Shown piece after piece: positions 10,826 through 22,897 of a stretch of 64,000 nt of DNA. The stretch is from positions 124,001 to 188,000 of the forward strand of contig BQMF02000326.1 of NCBI GenBank assembly GCA_027922465.2, written 5' to 3'. Both the position numbers and the translations under genes were made by a program. The notes beneath the pieces are model-generated. The model searched no databases and was not told the DNA's origin. It saw nothing but the letters and a program-made list of their open reading frames with translations. The DNA comes from Turritopsis dohrnii. Taxonomy: Eukaryota; Cnidaria; Hydrozoa; Anthoathecata; Oceaniidae. Each line of letters starts with the position of its first letter. Position 1 is the first letter of the stretch.

Positions 10826-13250
10826 GGTGGTAATATACCTAGATTTCAAGAAAAATTCGGAAAATTTTGAAAATTGAGATTTTTCCCTAAAAATAATGCT
10901 TAGACATTCTGGATCAATTCCTGAAAGTTTGAGGCTTTAATTTCATGGTTATAACGATATATTTAACGTTTTCTGGGAGAAGGTATGCTACTAAATCTCA
11001 AGATTCCCCTAGCAACCAACGCTTAGACCGTTGCTATGGTGTTTCTGGGTCATCTGTTCACTTACTGTAATGAAATAAGAAGTTTAACAAAACTTCAAGG
11101 TGTAGACTGTACCTTAAACACGGGAAATTTCGTGTATTGTTTCCATGAACTCATAGAAATGTTTTTGAAAGTGTGTTACTGTACTTGATTTGCTTTTGGA
11201 TGTTGAAAAGTTGAAAGGTTTTTACTCTTATCTGTTTACCTAATTTTTTTCATACTTAATATGTATAACAAGAATAAGTAGAAAGTATGGCTGGTACAAA
11301 GCAGAGCTCCAAATATAGACGAAAAAGAAGAGGCTTTCCTGGTACACAAAAACAACATATGCAAAGTGAAGCAACTTCTTCCTCTTCAACGAGTACTTCT
11401 ACATCTTCTATTTCTTCTCCAGTGAAACTTAACAGATCTCTGGAAAAAATAAGCAGGAACTGTCCACTCTTAAAGGAGGAGAATAATACAGTGCTTACCA
11501 GAAAACAAGCATTTAATCTTGGTATTGTCAATGGCAATCGCAGTGACCCTGTAAAGGCACATAGCAACAAGATCATCAGCGCAGAATCGTTGCAAGAAGC
11601 TATCAGTATTGCTGCAATATGTCGCCATTGTAAAAGCCCTAATAGTTTATTAGAAATTTGGCAACATGATAGTAAGAGACATGGACTAAATGAAGCATTG
11701 TGTTTAAAATGTAATTTGTGTCATCATGAAACTTTATTAAATACAAAGGTAAACTTGCTGATGGTGGTTTAGTTGGAGGCCGCGGCAGATTAACAGATGC
11801 TGTCATTGATAACTTTCAGAACTATTATGGTGCTGCTATTAGAAACAATTCGAAATCCATTGAAAATATGGTCAATGCCATATGGGCAATATTTCACCAT
11901 TCTATCTTTCCTGAGAAAAAAGAAACATTAGCGCAACCACATCGTTTTTGTCCAAAAGGAGCCCTATCGTGGTGTAAATATAAAAGAGATCAAGCAAACA
12001 AAAGCAACACATACAATAGTAGTAAGTGTCTACCATCAGTTTTTAGATCACAGTTGAAGCCTATTTTCATTAGACTTTCTGAAAAAACACTTTTAGAAAG
12101 ATGCTTGAAAGGACTCACTCAAAATGCAAATGAGGCAATTAATTCAATTTTATGGAGCAAATGTCCAAAGAGGGTTTTTTGTAGCAAAACAAAGTTACAA
12201 TCATGTGCTGCACTAACCATCCTTGAGTGGAATTCAGGAGCTGCTGGTTCTTCAAAAATCCTTTCTAACGTAGGTGTTGGGTTAGGTGTGAACACAAATG
12301 TTGGTGACCGTTTACGCAATAATTCTCGCATACTACAAGCTGCAAATAAATGCAAATCAAAGTACCAAAAGCGTCGGCAAGCATTACGCCAACTGAGGAA
12401 GTCAAGAAAAGCAGACACTGCCTCATATCAGTCAGGTGCATTTGGTACAAGCAAATATCCTGATGCAAATAAAAAGACAACTAAACTTGCAAAAGGCGCT
12501 CTTGTAGATATTGTCTTTGTTGATGAAAGTGAAGTTGCTATGATAAAATTCCAGGAAGGACTGTAGAATGTTGTGTCTAACTAAAAACAATTTTCCACAG
12601 TCATATTTCATGAAGCTTTATCATCAAAACTTTACTTGGTTAGCCAAGTATCTCTGTTTCAAAAATCTTTGCCTTGATATAATTGAAATCATTTTATTCA
12701 GTTCATTTTTGTAATCAATGAGTAAAAAAAACTGTTTTTCAACTAAAACGGCTTTTTTTAGAATTTAGATCTTTTACAATTTGAGTAAAGATTTTAGAAG
12801 TTCTATAAGTAGCTATTTTATGCCATTTTGCACAGAGCTCAGAATAAGTGTCTTCTTCAAAATGAGTTGAGGATTTTCCTTTTTAATTATCCGAAGACCC
12901 CGTATCCAAGAAAAACAATATTTTCCAAGTTACCATAGTAACCGTTGCTAAGGAACAAAATCCTCAACTCATTTTATAGCTAATTGAATTTATAACAACT
13001 ATGTGGAGTTTGAGTTCATAACCATCACCCTAACTCATTTTATCGTTTCTCAAAGATTTCTATTGCTTTTGTTTCCATGGCAACAGTACTAATTTGGGCA
13101 CTTGTTTTTCATGACCAAATCACCCAAATGTTTGTTGAAGGTATATAGTCTCAGAAACTTTTATTTGTTTTGATAGATTGTAATTTGTTTCATTAAAACA
13201 GCTGTCTTTTAAATGTATGTGTTTTTCCTGCCATATGGTCTATTACCACC
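10826..13250. mobile_element. Mutator-like element, candidate boundaries
   Basis: GGTGGTAATATACC at 10826 is matched in inverse at 13237-13250 with one mismatch. Inside, both ends carry related 'ctagcaacc...gttgctatgg' segments (about 11010-11040 and 12930-12955), as expected of long, diverged Mutator TIRs. Near the right side, 12857-12876 and 12956-12977 form a hairpin-like inverted repeat. No clean 9-bp duplication was found, so the ends are tentative. Confidence 0.45.
11287..12566 (+). pseudogene. Mutator-like transposase with internal deletion
   Basis: N-terminal piece (11287-11772): basic start, Ser-rich linker, then CRHCKSPNSLLEIWQHD and CLKCNLCHHE, the cysteine-rich module. It stops after NLLMVV. 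The C-terminal piece (about 11770-12566) begins GGLVGGRGRLTDAVIDNFQNYYGAAIR and contains RFCPKGALSWCKYK and GLTQNANEAINSILW, the conserved C-terminal blocks of Mutator-like transposases. The part with the first catalytic Asp blocks is deleted. It is a different lineage from the copy at 978-5928. Confidence 0.75.
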
Positions 13251-13599
13251 CAATGCATCTAATAGACCACAACCTCGAAGAACTTGACTCACTAACTAAA
13301 AACTTTGGTGCTACCTTGACATTTATGACTGAACAATATGAGAACTTGATGTGGTTGTGCAATAATTTTGGAAGCATAAACATGAGCTTTGTTGTGTTGG
13401 AAGATTTGAGTGTTTGGGTTGTAAATTCACAGCACATGATTAATAAAAGAAACTGGTTATGTAGACTGAGATAATGAGGCAGCTTCATATTTCTTTTTGT
13501 CATAATAACATGACAGGGACTGCTGAACAGAAATTTATTTGAGGGGGCTATTTGATTAAGTGCAAGAAAATTTTAATTGTCTAAAATGGCTAAAACCAG

Positions 13600-14000
13600 C
13601 ACTGTTTTTCATGGCCCATAAATATGAGTTGTGTCACTGGAATTATTGAGTTGCATAAAAAATAATAAAATTATTAAGTCTTGCAGGCTGTATATACTTA
13701 GAATAAGGGAATTGAATGGTAAAAAGGAATTGTCGTTAAAATTTCTTATGTTAAGGAAAAAAGATTGTCTTGTTGTGGAACTTGATGGTGGAATACTTTT
13801 GACTGGTAGGTTTAAAGTAGGGATATATCCTGAAATCAAAGTTACATATGGGAAAACAGGAAGAAATTGGCTTATCATAGATATATACTTTGTAAAGGAA
13901 ACAATTTTATTCAAAAGACTTTGTAAGTAATAAATGACACTTGTGAATCAAATTATAGAAAATGATAAAATTCTATAAAAGTATATTGCAGAAAGCTTTT
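13600..14000 (-). pseudogene. P transposase remnant, post-THAP region
   Basis: The minus strand carries YIPTLNLPVKSIPPSSSTT, which matches IPTLNLPVKSIPTSS just after the THAP region of the P transposase at 60700. The rest of the transposase is absent from copy A. Positions 14000-14770 show no recognisable coding segment apart from the element's right terminus. Confidence 0.6.
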
Positions 14001-16054
14001 CGTAAAATTTTATAAGTAGAGCACCTAACAAATACGAGAATGATCAATGGATAATGGCCATTATCTTTGTATTTGTAGAAATAGAGATACCTGATTCTCT
14101 AAGGGCCTTTTCTAGAAATTGGCTGTTATATATAAGAAGTTTAATAAATATATATAATAAGTTTAATATAATAAATTTTTCAGTTTAATATTTTTTAGCA
14201 GACGAAGATTTCTTTGCAATAGAATTTCATAATTTTATTTATATTTTAATTTCATTTATTACTTACATTGTTGAAATAGCATATTTTGTAACAAGAGACT
14301 TTATAAACACAATATATTGTGTATACATATACTTCTAGCTGTAGCTGGCTATATGCATAAAAATAGTAAAGAAACCTACTACTCCCCTTCCCAATTGTTG
14401 TTCTTTGAAATAACATTCACATAACATATTGTGTATATTCATTTTCTTAATTTGCTCGAGGGTTATCAACGAACCATCCTGTCTCTCTGTGTCACAACAT
14501 CCACCCATTTCGATCGCTAATTCTTGCTATACTCTTCGTCTCCTCGAGGAAGACGAAATATAGGGATACCTTGAGTTTATTTAACAGCCAAAAATGGTGA
14601 AACTTGCCCCTGGAAGACCAGAGGAAGTGAAAAATAATTCGAAAAATCTAAAGCTTCCAGCCTGATTTAAAGATTTTTTGCATCATAAAAAAGCATGGGT
14701 TCTAGTTTTTCACGGAACCCGACTTATTCATAAGAAACGGCCCGAAAACGGCCCTGATTCCAGACTAGTTTTTTTCTTGTGACTATGACCGCAAACAAGA
14801 AACCTGATGTGTTAATATTCCACGTAGGAACTAATGACCTTACGAAAAATATTAATAATACCAAGGAAAAAATCACTAATTTGATCAATATAGTGAAAGA
14901 AGCTTCTCCGTCTACTGAAATTGTATTTTCTAATATTTGCTTACGTGAGGATGTACCAAACATTAATGCTAGACGACAAAAATTGAACAAGGACTTTCGA
15001 GATAACAACAATATTGACAGCAGCTTCCTAGCTAAGAAAAAGTTGCATCTAAATATGAGATTCGGAATCCCTCGATTAGCAAAGAACATCAAGCAGTTTA
15101 TTCAAAGTTGAACAATTATAGAGACAAGTCACACAGAAGAGATAGACGATCAACGCTTCGACCTGAAACGCCTAAAAGATATACGTTGTAGACACCCAAG
15201 TAATGTTATTTTTTCATACATAAATATCAACTCGATTAGGAATAAGTTGAATTTGCTAGGGTCATACTTAAGCGGTCTAGTAGATATCTTGTCGATTGGG
15301 GAGACTAAACTCGATAGTTCATTTCCAGAATCTCAATTTTTGCCTCCCAAGCTTTAAAACGCCCTATCGACTTGACGTCTCATGCCAAAGTGGTGGTCTT
15401 TTAACTTATGTGAAGAACAACATTCCTTCCGTCGTCTTTTTGATTTCAATTTTCCTATTGATATTCAAGTTATTCCAATTGAGTTAAGATTGCGTGGAAG
15501 GAAGTGGCTGCTACTTAGTGTCTACAGACCACCAAAACAATGCTTAAAATATTTTTTAAGTAAGTTACAAGAAGCTATCATGTTTTATAGCAATTTTGAG
15601 TATATCATCATAAGTGGTGACCTTAATACAAAACCAACAAACCCAGAACTATCTGAATTTCTTGAAATTAACTCCCTATTCAATCATGTGAAAAATAAAA
15701 CCTGTTGGAAAGCTGCGTCAGGGAGTTGTATAGACCTTATCATTGCCAACAGGAGATATTGTGTTATGAATACTGGGACTGTTGAGACTGGATTAAGCGA
15801 TCACCACTTGCTTATTTATACTGTGCTTAAAACTAGGTTTTAAAAACTTCCACCCAAAATTATCGAATATCGTCTATGGAAGAATTTTGAACATGACTTA
15901 TTTAGAAATGATGTATCAAAGGCTCTTGATGGCATCGATACATATTCCAATTTTGAACAAACATATACTCGAATTTTAGATAAACAAGCCCCAAGAAAAA
16001 CTAAAGCCAGCCACACATGACCAAAAACCTCAGGAAGGCCATCATGTTAAGGTC

Positions 16055-16910
16055 TAAATTTAAATTATTATTATTTTATTATCGATAATGTCTTAACAGG
16101 ATATTTACACTTCAGTTAAAACTAATTACTGCTATCAATGTGTGTCCTGCATAAAATAAAATCTAAGAAAAATTAAAGGCTAAAAATTATTTTACATGTA
16201 TATACATTTTACATCTATACAATAAAATGAATAAAAATACAACAGGTTTCAAACATTAGGAAAATGTACCCATCTACCAAGCACTTCATCACTCGCAGAA
16301 ATAGGCATTTATCTTATCTTTGAATTCTGTTAAGCTATCGCTGTTCCTTATTCCAAGCGGTAAATCATTATATATCTTAGCACCCTGATATTTGAATGCC
16401 TTTTCACCATACTCTAACTTAATCTTAGGAAGTTTGAGTAACATATTTCTGTTTCTAGTTCTCAGTTCATGTCTGTTAATTTCAAAATATTCATTAAACG
16501 GATTAGTCGAGTTTCCACTCAAACAGTTTTTCACAAGCAAAGTAGCTTTTGTTTTCATTCGACTTTCAATACTCTTGATCTTGATATCACCACTAACAAT
16601 TCGTCTAGCTCTACTATCCAGTGACCTCAATTTTGTTTGCTGTGTAGGTGTAAGATGCAAACTGATCAAGCTACTGTACATGATGATGGGTACAATAACC
16701 ATTTCATACACTTTGAAGGCCGCTTCTGTACTTAAAAACGATCTAAGCTTTTTCAGTAAACTTAATCTTCCAGCAGCCTTTTTATATTTTTTTTCGAAAT
16801 TTCCAATTAATGTTAACTTTGAGTCTAACTGATTTCCTAAGTACGTATACGAGGTTCCATGCTGAATAGGAACACCATCCAGGGTTATCGTTAAGAAATC
16901 TATCGTGATA
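16055..16910 (-). mobile_element. LINE 3' end (minus), 3' half of a chimeric insertion
   Basis: The minus strand from 16930 to 16289 encodes the end of a CR1/L2-type ORF2: TLDGVPIQHGTSYTYLGNQL, then VIVPIIMYSSLISLHL and KIYNDLPLGIRN. A ~230-bp 3' UTR follows, ending in an A/T repeat at about 16060-16080. It lies within LINE-A ORF2 and joins GTPase sequence on its 5' side near 16905. Confidence 0.75.
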
Positions 16911-18169
16911 AATATCATAGCCCATTCCAATCTTCAAATCTTTAAAGGACTGATTGAGATAGTGTTCAGGAAGCTCAAGCAATTTGGTATTGCATTTTTT
17001 AAGAACACTGAGTGTTTTAGGGCCAATGGAGTATGGATACAGTATGCCGGCTATATCATCGAAGGTCTTGCCTTTGATCTCTTCAATTTCTTTCACTCCA
17101 TTCTCAGTAAAAATGTCTGCTAGATAATCGCGTTGTTCATGTAAATCTTTATCAAGGTTGCTTTTCATTAAAACTTGTTGTATTGGGTTTGATTCGTCTT
17201 CAGGGAGATGTTTTGCATATAAGGCTTCTTCATCATCATTCAAATCATCATCTTCGCTAGCAGTAACTGATAAATCTTCTACTGGATTCAATTGCCTTTG
17301 CTCCCGGAAGAAATGAGAAATCGTGACTGCTGCCAAATTGTCCCCATTACCTTTTAACATATCCAGCATAGCTTCAAAAACATTTAAAAGTTGCCTAGTT
17401 CCACTAGGATTTTCCATTCACTGTTTCCATCAACAAGTAATCCGTAAGCTTCAGCTTGATTTTCAACGAAAACAACCGAGGGTATTATCTTAAGATAACA
17501 TGCAAACATCTTCAGAGTGTGGTTATAGAGCTTCCTAAACTCTGACCACATAGCACTTCCATCAGACGAGTTTGTGTAGGTATGGCCCGCAACTGAGCAT
17601 GCATGAGTGAAGACAACCAACACATTAGGATGATCAATATCAACAAGCTCCAAATACTTGAAAGCTTTTAAAGTCCTGCAGAAATCACTTTCTGCACCAC
17701 AAATTCTGTCATATGATGCCTTGAAAACTAGTAAAATAAGATTTGGATGAATGAAATTGTGTTGATTAAAAAATGTTTTTATACTAGTTATATTTCTAAT
17801 ATCTTGTTCCGCGCCATCTTCACTACCAAACCCAGGAGTATCTTCTAAAGCAAGTGAATTATTCTTTATATGTAACATAGGATCATCAGAAGTCACAACA
17901 TACTCTACAGTTCTATCAGTGCCTTTACGTTCAGTAGTAACGTTTGAGTAGACACCCTTGAATAAATGATTGACCAGGCAGCTTTTACCAACATTAGTGT
18001 AGCCATACAAAAGAATAATAGTTTTACCAAGACAACGTTTCAATTTGACAGAATCTTCGATCATGCACAAAAGCTTTGGAGCATTTTCATCAGTTTTGCC
18101 AATTTCAGAAAATTTGTCTAGTTCATCTTGGTTCTTTGGCAAAGTGAAGTGTTTCTCTGCTTGACTCAT
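16905..18169 (-). pseudogene. Intronless P-loop GTPase, retrocopy-like
   Basis: Starts at 18169 (MSQAEKHF). The P-loop GYTNVGKS lies at residues 56-63. A TTERKGTDRT switch region, LEDTPGF (G3) and VLVVFTHA (a G4-like variant lacking TKxD) follow. The fold resembles the AIG1/septin-like GTPases common in invertebrates. A frameshift at about 17400-17417 joins DGNSEW to NPSGTRQLLNVF, after which an acidic tail continues to near 16905. No introns in about 1.25 kb. The same-strand join to a LINE 3' end suggests template switching. Cellular role unknown. Confidence 0.65.
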
Positions 18170-19152
18170 TTGATTCCTTTAAGTGCAGAAAAGGTTGGTT
18201 CTCCGATAACCACATGAATATGCAAAAAACGGACGTTTTAGCGTAATTCCACAATTTCTCTTTATTGAGTGAATACAAAACTTCTTTCTCAATAACAAAT
18301 GCAAAGTAAATCTATTTTTTATATACTATCTCTTTGTTATTGGAATCTTTTACTGGCTAGAATAGTATATTTTATTGTCAGCATTTTTATGCAAAAAATG
18401 TAAAAAAATGTAAAAACAAAGCCAATAAAACTGGAGATCCTGAGGACATGGCACGTTACCGGAAACAGAGGAATTTAGTAGGGAATTTGAACAGACAAGC
18501 AAAGAAATCTTACTTCAGGGATTCCATGCGTTCCAATGGATCCTTTAAAAAATCTTTTGGTTGTCAAAATATATCTGTGGCTTTCGTAAAGGCCACAGTT
18601 GTCAGTATGCTTTGATCAATATGTTTTTAAAATGACAATCAACTTTAAACACAAACGACATTGTGGGGGCAGTCTTGATGGATTTTTCCAAGGCCTTTGA
18701 CTGTTTGCCACATAGCCTCTTAATAGCTAAACTTTCTGCTTATGGGTTTGGTATGAAATCACTCAAACTTTTGCACAATTATCTAAGTCGTCGCAATCAA
18801 CGAATCCGCATAGGTTCTCTTTTTAGTGAATTTTTAGAGATGATTATGGGCGTTCCCCAAGGCTCAGTCCTTAGCCCAACGTTATTCAACATCCTTGTTA
18901 TAGACCTTTTATTTTTGATACAAGAAGATATTTGCAACGATCTTGAACGCTTAAATAATGACCTGGAAATTGCTTTGGAATGGGTCATGAATAATGGCAT
19001 GGTTGCAAGCCCTGATAAATTTCAGGCAATCTTCTTGGGTACCAAAAGTGAAAGCATCGCTGTTAATGTGCGTTCTTCGAACATCGTCAATTGTAAGTCA
19101 GTTACACTTTTTGGTGTCACGATCGATAACAAGTTAAGTTTTTATCCTGTAA

Positions 19153-21895
19153 CATATGGTTCATCAGAATATTCGAGGGTTATTCGGAAACAAACATTAT
19201 GTTGCTGAAATAATTGAAAGTTTTAAAAACATCGACATTTTCGCTCTCAGTGAAACACACTTGCTCTTAGAGACAGACTACGGTGATTATTTTGAGATTC
19301 CGGAGTATGATTTTATTAGCCAACCACGAAGATCTGGAACATGCGGAGGAGTAGGCGCCTATATAAGGACAGGAATAAACTGGAAACGGAGAGAAGACCT
19401 TGAGAATGAAAACATTGAGTACATATGCTTAGAGATTTTTCCGCCAAAATCTAAATCGTCATCATGTACAGACCCCCGGATTCCTCGGAGTATTTACATC
19501 AAAACTATAATGACATCTTTTCTAATGTTTTGATGAACATTAACAAACAAGAATGTATTATCATGGGAGATGTGAATGTTGACTTTCTTAAGAAAGGTAA
19601 TAACCGAGAATATAAGTCGTTACTTCGTGCAAATGGTTTTTGTACAACTTTTAAAGAAACCAACACGAATAGATGGCGACTCAAGGACGCTAATTGACAT
19701 CATTGCAACGAACAACAGTAACGCTATTCATGCCTCTGACGTCATTACGGCCGGAATCGCAGATCACGAGATGGTCGGCTGTGTGGGAAAGGTGAATCAT
19801 ATGAGATATCCTTCGAGAAAATTAACGTGCCGTGATTATAAACGCTATGATCCTAACCAACTAAGGGATCATTTAAAAACCTGTGATTGGCAGGAAGTTT
19901 ATTGTGATAATGTGAACACCGCCTGGTCAAAGTTACATGAAATTCTTTTTAATGCTTTTAACACTTTTGCGCCTAAACTGACCAAGCAAATTAGAGGTGA
20001 ACCGTGCCCGTGGCTGACACCGCAGATTAAAAAAGTAATGAATGTACAAGATCAACTACTAAGAAAAAGTCAACGGAAGAATTGCAGAGAAGCACGTGCA
20101 CGATATAAACTTAAGAGAAATGAGGTCAACATCATGATCCGCTCCGCCAAAGCTGACTATGCCAAGTCGCTGCTTCTGGAAAATGCACGCGACACCACCA
20201 AGTTCTGGCTTTCAATCAAAAAGATATTTCCAGCGAAGTCCAAAAAATGTAAGGTCGATCAGGCATTTAGCGTATGTTATCAACCTGTCTCTCCGCACTG
20301 GAATTTTTCCGGATCAGTGGAAAATTGCAAAGCTTTTGTCACTGCATAAGAGTGGTCCCTCGGATTCCTTTGATAATTATCGTCCGATCTCTGCACTCCC
20401 TATCGTCTCAAAGATAATTGAAAAAATCGTTCACAAGAGACTGACCGAATACTTGGAAAGGGAACACCTTATATCATCTCAGCAGTTTGGTTTCCGTCCA
20501 AAACGATCAACAGAGCTTGCTGTAACACTCCTCACTGACGACATTCGCCGATCTGTAGATGCCAAGAAGCTTGTTGGCTGCGTGTTTATCGATTTCAGTA
20601 AAGCGTTTGATACTTTATCCCACGCCAAACTTCTCCAGAAATTGTCGGCTTACGGTATCAGCGATGTCGAATTGCAATGGTTCTCTAGTTACATGTTCCA
20701 CTGTAAGCAGCTCATGTACTACAATGGCGAATCTTCTGTTGTTAACGCTATAACAAGCGGGGTTCCACAAGGGTCAATCCTCGGGCCCCTTCTATTTATT
20801 ATTTATGTAAATGATATTGTGGATGTTGTGAAGCACTCTCAAATCATAAAATATGCAGACGATACCGTTTTGTATATAGCTGATAAGAATATCATCGTTA
20901 TCGAAGAGCACCTCTCCTCTGATCTTCAAGAACTTGCCGCCTGTTTTACCGAGAATGAGCTTATCTTAAACCTGAAGAAAGGTAAGACTGAATGCATGCT
21001 TTTTGGCACTGCTCAGCGCTTATCTGCAGCTCCTAAGACACTAGAGCTACGCTATTCTCACCAATCTATTAATGTCACAACAAGATACAAATACCTAGGG
21101 GTAGAAATAGACCCTACCCTCACTCTCAACGATCATTTCGATAAATCTTTCAAGAAGGCAACATCACGCTTGAACCTCATGTCAAAGCTACGTTACCAGA
21201 TGACGTCAAAAGCTGCAGCAGATATCTATAACACCATGGTTTTACCAATCGTCACGTATTGCAGCCTTGTTTCATTGTGCTCTACGAAAACTGAAGAGCA
21301 GAAACTTGCTTTGATTGACGAACGTGTCAGAAAAATTATTGGAGGGCCATGCGATGTTGAAGGAACGCAAACGCCTTATTGAAGCCTCCAAAAGCAGGCC
21401 TTGAATTTGCGCGGAAGTCAGCCTTCTATATGTGTTACAAGATATATAACGATTTACCATTAGAAATAAGGAAAGCAGAAGTTTTTTCAGCTTTTTGTAG
21501 GAAGCTGAAGGAACACTTTGTGTGATTCGTCTTTGGTATTACTTAGTCCATCCTTTGGGTTTTTAACTTGATCCAGAAATACAAGGAGACTAGATCCTCT
21601 ATCCGAGATTTACCATATGTGAAGTGACACGCCAAGTTAATCAAGTAAGACTGTTTGCTGTGGTTCTTCAAAATACACTTCCCTCGTAAGAGTTCGTACG
21701 ATTTTAGAAATAAGTGTTGTGACTGTGACTGCCTAATTGCTTCGTTTAATTTGCTTTGATTTTTTTAGATTTTATATGATTTTATTCTAGGATAAAGATT
21801 TTTAAACTATTATATACAGGACCCACTTGATACCAGCTTTTGTTGAAATGGACATCCTGTGTAAATATTCGTCATAAATAAATAAATAAATAAGT
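19153..21895 (+). mobile_element. LINE-B: 5'-truncated LINE inside LINE-A
   Basis: Begins abruptly inside the endonuclease domain (HQNIRGLFGNKHYVAEI) and ends with a TAAA/ATAA repeat at about 21874-21892. CTGTAA at 19147-19152 and 21896-21901 is a candidate 6-bp target duplication. LINE-A coding resumes straight after. A minus-strand 3' end of a related LINE lies at 32655. Confidence 0.8.
19156..21524 (+). pseudogene. LINE-B ORF2, endonuclease and reverse transcriptase
   Basis: Endonuclease blocks are ALSETHLLL, GDVNVDFL and IADHEMVG (19156-19770, with a frameshift near 19500-19690). An internal deletion near 20250 removes the linker. The RT (20290-21382) has FRPISALPIVSKI, CVFIDFSKAFDT (motif A), SGVPQGSILGP (motif B) and IKYADDTVLY (motif C, intact YADD). 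A frameshift near 21360 leads to KIYNDLPLEIRKAE and a stop at 21524. It shows the same domain order as LINE-D and is inactive through truncation and shifts. Confidence 0.85.
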
Positions 21896-22417
21896 CTGTA
21901 AGACGGCTTCCAATAAATCAAAGGCTTTAATGAGGATAAGAAGTTAGTCAAAAGCAAGCTGATCTTCTCCACTCTTCGTACATAATGTCTCCGTTTAACT
22001 ACTGCCACTTGGTGTGGATGTTCTGCAGCAAAAGGGCACATCATTTGATCAATGTAACTCATCACAAGGCCCTATGTGCAAAGCTAAATACTTTTGCATA
22101 CTCATTAGATGAGCTACTATTGATGTCCAATAGCATTCACATCCACACCAAGAACCTCCAGCTAATGGTCATTGAGGTATTCAAATCCCTTAATCAACTA
22201 AATCCCGAATTTGTGAGAGATTATTTCATCTTAAGGGAAACATGTGCGATCTTAGACAGGGTTCTTCTATTTTTGTTGCTAAAGCAAAAACAACAAAAGC
22301 CCTGAATTCCTTCATATTTCGTGCATCCTTAGCATGGAATCACTGCAATCACTGCAAACATGAAGGAATTAAAGCACTTGTCTAAATTCATGCACGTACT
22401 GAAGGGACAGAAAATAT

Positions 22418-22582
22418 CAGTGGCGGATCTAGAGGTATGTCGAAATTTGTGTGGGAGAGTGTCAGCAATCTAACCATAAAAGAAAAGCGTTCAAATAATC
22501 CCATTGGTAATATAAATTGAATTCACAAATTATGTTAATGCTCTCCTACACAAATTTCGACATACCTCTAGATCCGCCACTG
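22418..22582. mobile_element. hAT-like MITE, 165 bp
   Basis: Inverted repeats start CAGTGGCGGATCTAGAGG and run about 42 bp with one mismatch. The CAGTGGCGGATC start is typical of hAT-type elements. The flanks (GAAAATAT, AATATATT) fit an 8-bp duplication only approximately. It interrupts the end of LINE-A ORF2. Confidence 0.8.
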
Positions 22583-22897
22583 AATATATTGCAAATGCAA
22601 AAATTGTAATTAATACGCTTTAGCTTATAACCTTCATATTTTGTTTAATTCCTTATTCCTTATTATTCCATATTATTATATTTCTTCTATCGTTTTTATG
22701 TAGTTTGTTGCATGTTGGACTTAATTAGTATTATATACTATAGTTTATATCCAACTGAAAATAAAGAATAGATAAATAAAACAATGGCTTCTTTAACGAC
22801 AAGACGTTTTTTTTCGTGAGTGAAAATTAAAGTCTTTTATTGAAATTTTTTTTACGCTAATTAAAAAGAACCTGTTTCTGATGGTGTATTTTATTGC

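Larger units (their letters stand above)
7713..14787. mobile_element. P element copy A, degraded, with nested insertions
   Basis: The ends are CATAGTCACAAGAAA at 7713 and its inverse at 14773-14787, followed inward by AGTCTGG on both sides. The same termini bound the P element at 56480-61151. The left side holds a companion-gene remnant (plus strand) and the right side a transposase remnant (minus strand). The host sequence is LINE-A ORF1, which resumes directly after 14787. Flanking 8-mers AACCACAT and ACCGCAAA fit a target duplication only with mutations. It contains a mariner (8648-9789) and a Mutator-like element (about 10826-13250). Positions 9950-10820 hold no recognisable gene. Confidence 0.7.
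6128..15111 (+). pseudogene. LINE-A ORF1, SGNH/GDSL esterase type, in three pieces
   Basis: Nucleic-acid chaperone/esterase ORF1 typical of some CR1/L2 LINEs. Piece 1 (6128-6576) is charged and predicted coiled-coil-like. Piece 2 (7417-7712) has VIVCGDSMLNSLD, the GDS block with the catalytic Ser, then SFPGAT. Piece 3 (14788-15111) resumes at KKPDVLIFHVGTNDL, the GxND block, and ends near LAKKKLHL. Breaks are the MITE after 6576, stop codons near 7679 and 7703, and the P element at 7713-14787. Inactive. Confidence 0.75.
15205..22380 (+). pseudogene. LINE-A ORF2 (endonuclease + reverse transcriptase), dead
   Basis: The APE-type endonuclease runs from about 15205 (SYININSIRNKLN, SIGETKLDSSFP) to 15843 (SGDLNTKP, SDHHLLIY). 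After the insertion at about 16055-18415 it resumes KNKANKTGDPEDMARYRKQ. RT motif A is VLMDFSKAFDCL near 18675 and motif B is MGVPQGSVLSP near 18845. The first half of the RT and the FADD/YADD box are deleted: EDICN is joined directly to DLERLNNDLE at about 18935. The C-terminal region returns at 21902 after LINE-B (SPFNYCHLVWMFCSKRAHHL). Catalytically dead. Confidence 0.8.
6080..22785 (+). mobile_element. LINE-A: old CR1/L2-type LINE with nested insertions
   Basis: Pieces of one LINE can be read in order at 6080-6576, 7417-7712, 14788-16050, 18416-19152, 21902-22417 and 22583-22785. Each gap is a separate element with its own ends. ORF1 is of the SGNH-esterase type. ORF2 has endonuclease, reverse transcriptase and C-terminal parts. 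The 3' end is an A/T-rich tail (gataaataaa) near 22775. The 5' boundary is approximate, set from the leader before the ORF1 ATG at 6128. Confidence 0.75.

Noticed and set aside
13217..13503. Opposed ORFs near the right end of the Mutator-like element
   Set aside because: Both strands are open over the same bases with no recognisable motif. Likely chance.
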